Positions 1 through 6,140 of a DNA stretch of 8,489 nt are shown here, piece by piece. The first letter of the stretch is position 1; each line of letters opens with the position of its first letter. The notes under the pieces are model-generated. The model did no database searches and was not told the DNA's origin. It saw only the letters and a program-made list of their open reading frames with translations. Source of the stretch: Sulfurimonas sp. (GTDB taxonomy: Bacteria > Campylobacterota > Campylobacteria > Campylobacterales > Sulfurimonadaceae); contig DQSP01000264.1 of assembly GCA_015663215.1 (NCBI GenBank), positions 1 to 8,489 of the forward strand, read 5' to 3'. The translations under genes were made by a program, and so were the position numbers.

Positions 1-1026
1 AAACCAGATAAAAAAGGCATCTATATAGTCCATAGGAATAGCACCAATCTCAAAAGTTAGTTGAAATAAAAACCACATAAAGAAAAGAAAAATAGGAATA
101 CCAAAAATAGGATGGATTAAAATAGCGTCTATCTTCTCAGTAATAGTTTTTTTCTCTTGTTTATTATCTTGCTTGAGAACCTCAGCGATAACTCCACGGT
201 TAAATGCGGCATACTCTTCGGCAAAAGCTTCTTTTATATCATCACTATCATGATGGAGTTCTATATGTTTACTCGCTTCAATGAGTATGGGTTGTAACTC
301 TGTCCATATAGGCTCTTGATGCAATCGTTCATATGTTTTTTTATTATTTTTAAGTAGATTAATAGCTATGTTTCTATAAGAGTTATTTGCCTTATGCTTA
401 TGTTTGTCAAGATACCAAACTATCTGTGCTATCTCCTCTTCTACTGGCTCACTAAAAACTAGTTTTTGTTTATTTCTTGGACTTTCATGTTTTTGTATGA
501 CTGCATCTATTAGCTCACCTATACCCTCTTTAGTAACGGCAGATACTTTAATACATGGCACACCCATAAGTTCAGACATATACTCTGCATTTATATAGAT
601 GTTCTCTTTTTGTGCTTCATCGCTCATGTTTAACGCGATAACAACTTTTTTACTCATAGTCAGAAGTTCAGATGTAAGTTGTAAGTTCTTTTCTAAGTTT
701 GTAGAGTCCACAACATTTATGATGATGTCATAATCTTCACCGCAGAGATAGTCGTGTGTTACCCTCTCCTCAATAGTATAGTCAGTAAATGCATAAGTAC
801 CAGGTAAGTCAACTACTGTAAAACTGTACTCATTATAGTCAAAAAGCACCTCCGTTTTATCTACTGTTACACCTGAAAAGTTACCTACATGAAGATGTGC
901 ATTTGATACAGAATTGATAAGCATACTCTTACCAACATTGGGCTGTCCAACAAGTGCCACTTTAATATGGTTTGCTGTTATAGGGCAGGCTTTGGGATCA
1001 ACTACATTAGTTTCTTGTGAATTCAT
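1..1026 (-). CDS. feoB: Ferrous iron transporter FeoB, N-terminal 342 residues (3' end outside window)
   Basis: FeoB is the inner-membrane Fe(II) uptake protein, with a cytosolic GTPase domain followed by a membrane permease. Translating the minus strand from the ATG at 1026 gives an open frame of 342 codons with no stop before the window edge. All G motifs are visible: G1 GQPNVGKS (27-34), G2 Thr in SGVTV (T54), G3 DLPG (73-76), G4 NMSD (133-136) and G5 SA (162-163). A charged helical linker follows. Near residue 304 the sequence becomes HPIFGIPIF and then hydrophobic, matching the start of the first FeoB membrane helix. The family is usually 600-800 residues, so roughly half is missing. About 20 residues precede the first strand of the G domain, slightly more than usual. 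The start overlaps the feoA stop (ATGA), and a GAGG lies 10 nt upstream, so coupled translation is likely. Identification is firm. Confidence 0.96.
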   Translation of the reverse strand, partial: MNSQETNVVDPKACPITANHIKVALVGQPNVGKSMLINSVSNAHLHVGNFSGVTVDKTEVLFDYNEYSFTVVDLPGTYAFTDYTIEERVTHDYLCGEDYDIIINVVDSTNLEKNLQLTSELLTMSKKVVIALNMSDEAQKENIYINAEYMSELMGVPCIKVSAVTKEGIGELIDAVIQKHESPRNKQKLVFSEPVEEEIAQIVWYLDKHKHKANNSYRNIAINLLKNNKKTYERLHQEPIWTELQPILIEASKHIELHHDSDDIKEAFAEEYAAFNRGVIAEVLKQDNKQEKKTITEKIDAILIHPIFGIPIFLFFMWFLFQLTFEIGAIPMDYIDAFFIWF

Positions 1027-1250
1027 ATTTTTTGTACCTCAATTAGTGCTGCTTCTTTTGCTCTTAAAGCAATGCGCATCTTTCCAATTTTAATTTCTAT
1101 AGTACTTTTACCAGGGGCATGCTCTAAAACTTCTAATATTGCCTCTTTCATAATACCAAAAGAGAGAAGTCTCTGTTTTAAATCACCCTTAGTATTTAAC
1201 TTTATAACTTTAACTACACAAGCTTTGTTACAATCAAATAATGTTTTCAT
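1023..1250 (-). CDS. feoA: Ferrous iron transport protein A (FeoA, SH3-like)
   Basis: This 75-residue protein matches the size and pattern of FeoA, the small cytosolic SH3-like partner of FeoB. The diagnostic part is the C-terminal half: a Gly-containing turn (LLSFGI, 29-34), LEVLEHAPG (39-47), then IEIKIGKMRIALRAKEAALIEV, which is the usual FeoA ending (i.v.g..iaLR..eA..I.V). The N-terminus has two cysteines (C7, C11); I would not read a metal site into them. The ATG at 1250 is preceded by a weak AAAGAA about 5 nt upstream. The gene is first in a two-gene feoAB operon whose promoter overlaps a Fur box. The expected regulation is therefore repression by Fe-Fur when iron is sufficient. Confidence 0.92.
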   Translation of the reverse strand: MKTLFDCNKACVVKVIKLNTKGDLKQRLLSFGIMKEAILEVLEHAPGKSTIEIKIGKMRIALRAKEAALIEVQKI

Positions 1251-1278
1251 TTATATTCTTTAAAATTAATTTTTAGCA

Positions 1279-1284
1279 ATTATA
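1279..1284 (-). promoter_or_regulatory. -10 element of the feoAB promoter
   Basis: Read on the minus strand these bases are TATAAT, a perfect -10 hexamer. It lies 28 bp upstream of the feoA ATG and inside the Fur box. The start of transcription would fall near 1272, giving a leader of roughly 22 nt. No good -35 is seen (GCTATT at 17-bp spacing), which is common in Campylobacterota promoters. Confidence 0.6.
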
Positions 1285-1294
1285 ATCATTATCA
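1280..1294. promoter_or_regulatory. Fur box (7-1-7 inverted repeat) controlling feoAB
   Basis: The plus-strand bases TTATAATCATTATCA match the Fur 7-1-7 consensus TGATAATnATTATCA at 13 of 14 defined positions. The surrounding 19 bases (1275-1293) match the classic 19-bp Fur box at 15 positions. The site covers the likely -10 of feoA, 30 bp upstream of its start codon, a position that would block RNA polymerase. Placement in front of ferrous-iron uptake genes agrees with the known Fur regulon. Binding itself is inferred. Confidence 0.85.
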
Positions 1295-1318
1295 ATTAAA
1301 AAATAGCTTTAATTGATA
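1290..1318. repeat. Perfect 11-bp inverted repeat between divergent promoters
   Basis: TATCAATTAAA (1290-1300) is followed by a 7-bp spacer and its exact reverse complement TTTAATTGATA (1308-1318). The left arm shares five bases with the right half of the Fur box. The dyad lies upstream of both predicted transcription starts (feoA near 1272, pssA near 1343). It would therefore act as DNA, such as an operator, rather than as an RNA hairpin. AT-rich DNA yields such dyads by chance more often than balanced DNA does, so function is only suggested. Confidence 0.6.
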
Positions 1319-1327
1319 TATTTATTT

Positions 1328-1336
1328 TGATATAAT
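1328..1336 (+). promoter_or_regulatory. Extended -10 promoter of the pssA-like gene
   Basis: TGATATAAT is a perfect extended -10 (TGn-TATAAT). It lies 27 bp upstream of the ATG at 1364 and predicts transcription from about 1343. An AAGG at 1354-1357 with a 6-nt spacer serves as ribosome binding site. The Fur box is about 35 bp farther upstream, so Fur need not affect this promoter. Confidence 0.65.
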
Positions 1337-1363
1337 ACTCTTTATTTAATTTCAAGGCAATAT

Positions 1364-1921
1364 ATGAACTTTTTATGGACACCCTCTTCTCACTTTAACC
1401 TAGCAAATCTTTTTACTTTTGTTAACATTACAGCTGGTCTTATGGCTACTTACTTTATCACTCAAAATAATTTTATTTTAGCTATAGCACTTGCATGGGT
1501 GGGTGGGGCTTTTGATATTTTTGATGGAAAAATTGCTCGTAAGTATAAACTGAGTAATGAGTTTGGAGTACAGTTAGATAGTTTTGCAGACTTTTTGAGT
1601 TTTGTTCTTGTTCCTGTCTTTTTGATATTTCAAGCTACATATGCGACACAACTTGAGGGCGGTTTTTTAATAGTTGCTTCTATTATCAGTATCTATTATG
1701 TCATCTCAGGTCTTCGTCGTCTTATCCATTTTAACCTCAACACAGATGCAGGAGAAGTGGATAAGTATTTTACAGGAGTGCCAACTCCCCTTGGAGCTAT
1801 TTTACTATGGTTAGTCTATCTTAGTAATGCCTATGAACTTTTACCTGCTACATTTATTATGGGGCTTATGCTCATCATCGGTTGGAGTCTCAACTCAAAG
1901 ATAAAAGTAAAACACCCTTAA
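1364..1921 (+). CDS. pssA: CDP-alcohol phosphatidyltransferase, probable CDP-diacylglycerol-serine O-phosphatidyltransferase
   Basis: This integral membrane enzyme of phospholipid synthesis most likely joins CDP-diacylglycerol and L-serine to make phosphatidylserine, the precursor of phosphatidylethanolamine. The CDP-alcohol phosphatidyltransferase signature D-x2-DG-x2-AR-x8-G-x3-D-x3-D is complete: D51, D54, G55, A58, R59, G68, D72 and D76. Hydrophobic segments lie before it (about 15-50) and after it (75-90, 100-118, 140-180). The segment GLRRLIHFN followed by FTGVPTPLGA resembles the PssA pattern (alRLARFN ... GlPsPaaA) better than PgsA, which is why I favour serine as acceptor. At 185 residues it is closer to the short Bacillus-type PssA than to the longer forms of about 240 residues. 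The gene stands alone, divergent from feoAB and convergent with the kinase gene. Family is sure; the substrate is an inference. Confidence 0.85.
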   Translation: MNFLWTPSSHFNLANLFTFVNITAGLMATYFITQNNFILAIALAWVGGAFDIFDGKIARKYKLSNEFGVQLDSFADFLSFVLVPVFLIFQATYATQLEGGFLIVASIISIYYVISGLRRLIHFNLNTDAGEVDKYFTGVPTPLGAILLWLVYLSNAYELLPATFIMGLMLIIGWSLNSKIKVKHP

Positions 1922-1930
1922 CCAGACTTC

Positions 1931-4900
1931 TTATAGTAAGTACTTTCTAAGTACCTCTTCTAAACGCTCTGGGTCGATAGGCTTACTTATGTAGTCATCC
2001 ATCCCACTTGCAAAACATTTCTCCTTGTCCCCATCCATAGCATTTGCTGTCATCGCTACAATTGGAATTTTTGCCACACTTTCGCCATGCTCACCACTTT
2101 TAAGTAAGAGTGTCGCATCATAACCATCCATCTCAGGCATCTGACAATCCATAAGTATAATCTCGTATGGCTCGTCTATGGCATTTTCTACAGCTTTTAT
2201 CGCTTCTAGTCCATTGTTTGCCACATCAGCATCTAAACCAAACTCTTCTAATAAACCTAAGGCTACTAATTGATTTACTTTATTGTCATCAACGAGTAAA
2301 ATTTTTGTATTTTTGTCAAACTCTATAGAATTTTCATCTTGGTTTTCTATGTAGATTTCATTTGAACTATATCTATTTTTCAAGGTTCTTAGTGCCTTAA
2401 AGATGTCTTGTGTTGTTGTCGGCTGAGAAAAGTATGTATCATAAATAAAATCTGTGTAATGACTTACATTTGCCGTATCCTCTAAGGAGGTCATTAAAAT
2501 CAGTCGTGCATTTACATACTCTTGCTTCAAAGACTCTCCAAGCTTAAATGCATTTTCATCTTTAGAAATAAAAATAATATCATATGAGTGCTGAGAATCT
2601 TTTTGTGTATCGACCTCCATACCCCACTCCTGTAGTTGCCAAGCCAAGACCTCTGCACTTTTTTTACATGCATCTAAAATAAGTGCTTTTTTGCCATTTA
2701 CAGGCTCATCTGGAGATACAGTAACATTATCTTTATCAAAAGCAACCGCAATTTCTACACTAAATATACTCCCTACTCCCTCTTGAGATGAAACATCTAT
2801 GTTCCCATCCATAATTGCAACAAGTTTTTTTACTATTGCCAGTCCTAGTCCAGTACCTCCGTATTTTCTTGTAGTAGAACTATCTACTTGAGAAAATGAG
2901 TCAAACAGCTTTGCTATCTTATCTGAAGCAATACCAATCCCTGTATCTTTCACTGATATAGAGAGTCTCCCCTCCTCTTCATTAAGTTCAAGTAGTGAAA
3001 CAGTGATGAGCACATACCCCTCATGTGTGAACTTAATAGCATTACTTACAATATTGTTTAAAACTTGCCTAATTCTATAAGCATCGCCAAGGATTGTTTT
3101 TTGGTGTACATCTTTCATATCTAAAATAACATGCACACCTTTTTCTTGTGCCTTAAAAGCGATAGATTCTGCAAAATCACCAAAGTCATCGTGGATATTA
3201 AATGCTTTTTGCTCCAACTCAAGCTTATCCGCTTCAAATTTTGAAAAATCCAATATATCGTTAATAAGATTTAAAAGAGCCTGTGCACTTGTTTGTGCTA
3301 AGTATGCTTGATGATGCTGTGATTCGCTGAGTTTTGTCTTGAGTAAGAGACCTAACATCCCTATGATTCCATTCATAGGGGTACGAATCTCATGGGACAT
3401 ACTCGCAAAAAACTCTGACTTTGCTTTGACACTCTCATCCGCGATTTTCTTCGCCTCAATAAGGGCAAGTTCATCTCTCTTTTGTTCTGTTATATCTGTG
3501 CGTACTGATACATAACTCACTATCTCTCCATCACTGTTCATAAAGGGTACGATACTTGTATCTACCCAGTACTCCTCTCCTTGTTTATTTATATTTTTTA
3601 TCTCATCGCGCCAAACAAGACCACTTGAGATTGTTTCATACATACTTTTCCAGTATGATTTTTGTTTCTCTTTAGAGTTGAGTATTCTGTGGTTTTTGCC
3701 TATGAGCTCCTCTTTGGAATAGCCACTTATCTCTTCAAACTTGCTATTAACATAAGTAATATTTCCTCCAACATCTGTCACAGCCACTATTGAGTGAGCA
3801 TTGAGTGCAAATTTCTGCTCATCAAGTTCATTTTCACTCTTTTTTATAGTTTGTATCATCTCATCTATATGCTCTGCAAGTACACCCACTTCATTATTGT
3901 TATGGATGCTTATCTTTACATCTCTTTTACCACTTCCGAACTGCTTCACTAATTCCATAAGATCTGTTATTGGTCCAATAAGATACTTTATAAGAAAAAT
4001 AGAGACAGATATGATGACTAAAAGTAATAAAAATGCGATAAGAGATGTGTTTTCTATTATCTCCTCTTGTAAATTAGTTACTACACTCACATCTAGTTCT
4101 GAAATTAATGCCCAATGCACACCTAAAATATCTATATCATGATGGATACCAAGCACATCTTCACCAAAAGAGTTTTTGTAAATAAATATTTCTTCATGCA
4201 TATCGCTAATGAAAGTAGATGCATCTGTCGCATGTTCATTTTTCCATAAACGAAACTGTTTTGTATCAACTACCTGTTTGAGTATTTTAGTATGCTCTTT
4301 AGATAGAGGACTTCTTAATAAACCATCACTACCAACTACATATGTCTGTATTACACCATTTTGAATCTCTTTGTTTGCTTCAAAAAGTGTATAGATTTTA
4401 TCTAGCTTTATTTGTGTTGCTAATACACCTATACAGACACTATTTTCATTCATTATAGGTGCTGTAAGAAAACCTGCAACAATATTGTTTGAAGGTTTAT
4501 AGAGTTCTAAGTCTGAAAAATGAACCCGCTTATCTGCTAGTGTCTTTTTAAAAGCACCTGCAAGTTTTGTCTCTTTGTAAGGACCACTGATGAGTGATGT
4601 CCCAAAGTCTGACTCATGCTCATTTGTATAGAGTATGTTTCCCTTAAGGTCAATGAAAAAAACATCATATATATAATCATAATTATTCTGAAATCTATGC
4701 AATTCACCATCAAAATCTATGCCCGTTTTAAAATACTCATCACTATAAACAAAATCTTCTAAAGAGCCCTTACTTTCTTCAAAACTCTCCAAAAGATTTG
4801 TCATCAATGTAACCACAGTATTACTTTGAGATAGATATTTTATATCCCTTTGTCGATAATCAAACCAATTAATAAAGAACTTTTTTTGTAGTATCGTACT

Positions 4901-5086
4901 CTGTTGTAAATCTTCATATGTCCTATTCTTAATGCTCTTTGTGCTATCGGTATAGTGTACATACGAAGCGATAGCAAGGGGTATCATCGCTAACAATATC
5001 GCAAGGCTTGTAAACTTAAAAACTAATGATTGATACCATTTTACATGAAATGATGTAAGTTTTGTTATACTTGTTTTATCTAGCAT
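1931..5086 (-). CDS. Hybrid sensor histidine kinase: dCache, HAMP, PAS, HisKA, HATPase, degenerate REC, REC
   Basis: A membrane-bound signal kinase of 1,051 residues; its ligand is unknown. In order: TM1 (about 22-45), a periplasmic dCache-like sensor (46-345), TM2 (348-368), HAMP (369-421), and PAS with PAC ending in VRTDITEQK (422-537). The dimerisation/phosphoacceptor domain follows, with H565 in SHEIRTP. The ATPase domain has N682 in the N box, DTGIG (714-718), an F box (FDSF) and GGTGLG (743-748). Next is a receiver-like domain (797-902) lacking the acceptor Asp, then an intact receiver (927-1049) with D933/D934, D980 in MDCQMPEMDG, T1013 and K1035. There is no HPt domain. I chose the ATG at 5086 because AGG at 5095-5097 sits 8 nt upstream. 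The GTG at 5095 would overlap that same Shine-Dalgarno and has only AT-rich sequence before it. The start overlaps mscS by 11 bp. No response regulator gene is adjacent. Confidence 0.93.
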   Translation of the reverse strand: MLDKTSITKLTSFHVKWYQSLVFKFTSLAILLAMIPLAIASYVHYTDSTKSIKNRTYEDLQQSTILQKKFFINWFDYRQRDIKYLSQSNTVVTLMTNLLESFEESKGSLEDFVYSDEYFKTGIDFDGELHRFQNNYDYIYDVFFIDLKGNILYTNEHESDFGTSLISGPYKETKLAGAFKKTLADKRVHFSDLELYKPSNNIVAGFLTAPIMNENSVCIGVLATQIKLDKIYTLFEANKEIQNGVIQTYVVGSDGLLRSPLSKEHTKILKQVVDTKQFRLWKNEHATDASTFISDMHEEIFIYKNSFGEDVLGIHHDIDILGVHWALISELDVSVVTNLQEEIIENTSLIAFLLLLVIISVSIFLIKYLIGPITDLMELVKQFGSGKRDVKISIHNNNEVGVLAEHIDEMIQTIKKSENELDEQKFALNAHSIVAVTDVGGNITYVNSKFEEISGYSKEELIGKNHRILNSKEKQKSYWKSMYETISSGLVWRDEIKNINKQGEEYWVDTSIVPFMNSDGEIVSYVSVRTDITEQKRDELALIEAKKIADESVKAKSEFFASMSHEIRTPMNGIIGMLGLLLKTKLSESQHHQAYLAQTSAQALLNLINDILDFSKFEADKLELEQKAFNIHDDFGDFAESIAFKAQEKGVHVILDMKDVHQKTILGDAYRIRQVLNNIVSNAIKFTHEGYVLITVSLLELNEEEGRLSISVKDTGIGIASDKIAKLFDSFSQVDSSTTRKYGGTGLGLAIVKKLVAIMDGNIDVSSQEGVGSIFSVEIAVAFDKDNVTVSPDEPVNGKKALILDACKKSAEVLAWQLQEWGMEVDTQKDSQHSYDIIFISKDENAFKLGESLKQEYVNARLILMTSLEDTANVSHYTDFIYDTYFSQPTTTQDIFKALRTLKNRYSSNEIYIENQDENSIEFDKNTKILLVDDNKVNQLVALGLLEEFGLDADVANNGLEAIKAVENAIDEPYEIILMDCQMPEMDGYDATLLLKSGEHGESVAKIPIVAMTANAMDGDKEKCFASGMDDYISKPIDPERLEEVLRKYLL

Positions 5087-5909
5087 CTCTATCACCTAAA
5101 ATTTTAAGTTCATGTTGTGGGAATGGTATAATAATTTTTTTCTTGTTAAACGCAGTAAGAACTTCTAAGTTTATACTATACTGTGTTTTAAAGTAAGCAT
5201 TAGCTGGTACCCAATACCTATATGCTATGTCGATAGAGCTATCATTAAATTTTTCAACACCAACAGTCGTTTGGTTTTCTGTATTGAGCATATCAAACTT
5301 TTCTAAAACATCTTTTATGGTTTGTATAACTTTTTGTATATCACTATCATAAGCTACACCTACTCTTCCTTCTACAAGTCTATAAGAAAAAGAATTTATC
5401 AAAACATCACCTATCATATACTTATTTGGTATAGTAATCTGTTCTTTATCTTCATTTATTAAAACACAGTATGCAAGTTTAATCTCAACAACCTCGCCAT
5501 AAATATTATGAATATTGATAGTGTCGCCTATTTTAAATGGTTTGGTTATGATAAGTACAATTCCAGCTGCAAAATTTGAAACACTTCCTTGAAGTGCTAG
5601 ACCTGCAGTTAATGAAAGTGCACCCACAGCTGCAAGGAAAGGAGCTATACTAATGCCAAGTTTACCAAGAGCAATGACTATTACCATCGCCACGATAATA
5701 ATACGAACAAAATTAGCCACAAAACCACTTACTGTTTCATCTATATTATTTTTTAGAAGTATTTTCAGAACAAACTTATGAACATATTTTGAAGTGATAA
5801 CACCAATAAAAACAATAAGTAAGGCACCTATAAGTTGAAACGAATAGTTTGTTATAAAATCAATAATAGTATTGTAAACTTGGTTGGCTTGTTCTAGTTC
5901 TTCACTCAT
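5076..5909 (-). CDS. mscS: Small-conductance mechanosensitive channel, MscS family
   Basis: MscS channels open under membrane tension during hypo-osmotic shock and release solutes from the cytoplasm. The 277 residues match the E. coli-type MscS in length (286) and plan: TM1 about 24-42, TM2 about 62-82 and pore-lining TM3 about 88-122. TM3 is highly typical, with small Gly/Ala residues and the string GLALQGSVSNFAAG (103-116). The beta domain follows (KPFKIGDTINI, then IPNKYMIGDVLINSF), then VGVAYDSD (183-190) and the C-terminal signature IPFPQHELKIL (261-271). The ATG at 5909 has GAGG about 10 nt upstream, within the end of the preceding small gene. It starts 4 bp after that gene stops and overlaps the kinase gene by 11 bp, so all three probably share a transcript. 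Identification is secure; conductance and selectivity cannot be read from the sequence. Confidence 0.96.
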   Translation of the reverse strand: MSEELEQANQVYNTIIDFITNYSFQLIGALLIVFIGVITSKYVHKFVLKILLKNNIDETVSGFVANFVRIIIVAMVIVIALGKLGISIAPFLAAVGALSLTAGLALQGSVSNFAAGIVLIITKPFKIGDTINIHNIYGEVVEIKLAYCVLINEDKEQITIPNKYMIGDVLINSFSYRLVEGRVGVAYDSDIQKVIQTIKDVLEKFDMLNTENQTTVGVEKFNDSSIDIAYRYWVPANAYFKTQYSINLEVLTAFNKKKIIIPFPQHELKILGDRDAR

Positions 5910-5913
5910 CTAC

Positions 5914-6105
5914 TTAGTCCCTCTTCTCTCGAAATTTACACTGCCCTATTCCGATAACTTTACCGTTTTTTACAACCTCTTTGACATACTTGAGAGTTCC
6001 CTCGGTATCTGCATCACCTATCTCTTCTTCTATCATACGAAGAAGGTCTTTGTCTGTGGTATCTGTCCATGTTTTTTCATAGTGGTATTGTGTTTGTATC
6101 TTCAT
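5914..6105 (-). CDS. Small protein of unknown function upstream of mscS
   Basis: I do not recognise this protein. From the ATG at 6105 it has 63 residues, is rich in charged residues, and has no membrane segment, signal peptide or cysteine pair. The N-terminal part (MKIQTQYHYEKTW) looks beta-like. The middle is acidic and probably helical (KDLLRMIEEEIGDAD), and the end is basic (GQCKFREKRD). An alternative ATG at 6117 adds MILS. I prefer 6105 because a TATAAT at 6126-6131 would place the transcript start near 6119, leaving almost no leader for 6117. Neither start has a strong Shine-Dalgarno. The stop is only 4 bp before mscS, and the mscS ribosome binding site lies in the last codons. This arrangement and the sensible amino-acid composition support a real gene. 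Confidence 0.7.
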   Translation of the reverse strand: MKIQTQYHYEKTWTDTTDKDLLRMIEEEIGDADTEGTLKYVKEVVKNGKVIGIGQCKFREKRD

Positions 6106-6125
6106 ACTTAATATCATAGCAAAAA

Positions 6126-6131
6126 ATTATA
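6126..6131 (-). promoter_or_regulatory. Possible -10 element for the small gene-mscS-kinase unit
   Basis: The minus strand reads TATAAT here, in the 23-bp gap after rmuC and 20 bp before the ATG at 6105. The gap (6118-6140) is bounded by a 5-bp inverted repeat, AGCAA/TTGCT. AT-rich spacers often contain TATAAT by chance, so this may simply be an intra-operon gap with read-through from rmuC. Confidence 0.35.
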
Positions 6132-6140
6132 TATCTTGCT

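Noticed and set aside
404..598. Plus-strand open frame of 64 codons opposite feoB
   Set aside because: It lies wholly antisense to feoB, whose GTPase motifs are intact in the other frame. The predicted peptide is Ser/Cys/Ile rich, as expected of a shadow frame.
1072..1263. Plus-strand open frame of 63 codons opposite feoA
   Set aside because: It is antisense to feoA, has no family resemblance and runs into the feoA promoter region.
1308..1328. Second Fur box beside the pssA promoter, suggested by repeated TTGATATA at 1313 and 1327
   Set aside because: Alignment to the 7-1-7 consensus gives only about half of the positions, no better than expected in AT-rich DNA.
3801..4142. Plus-strand open frame of 113 codons opposite the kinase HAMP/TM2 region
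   Set aside because: It is the complement of clear HAMP and membrane sequence. Its Ser/Ile-rich composition is that of a shadow frame.
5884..6111. Plus-strand open frame of 75 codons over the small gene
   Set aside because: It is antisense to the small gene and the start of mscS. Its Cys/Phe/Leu-rich composition and poor ribosome binding context favour the minus-strand gene.
6118..6140. Intrinsic terminator after rmuC from the AGCAA/TTGCT inverted repeat
   Set aside because: The stem is only 5 bp with a 13-nt loop and has no T-run after it, so read-through into the small gene is more likely.
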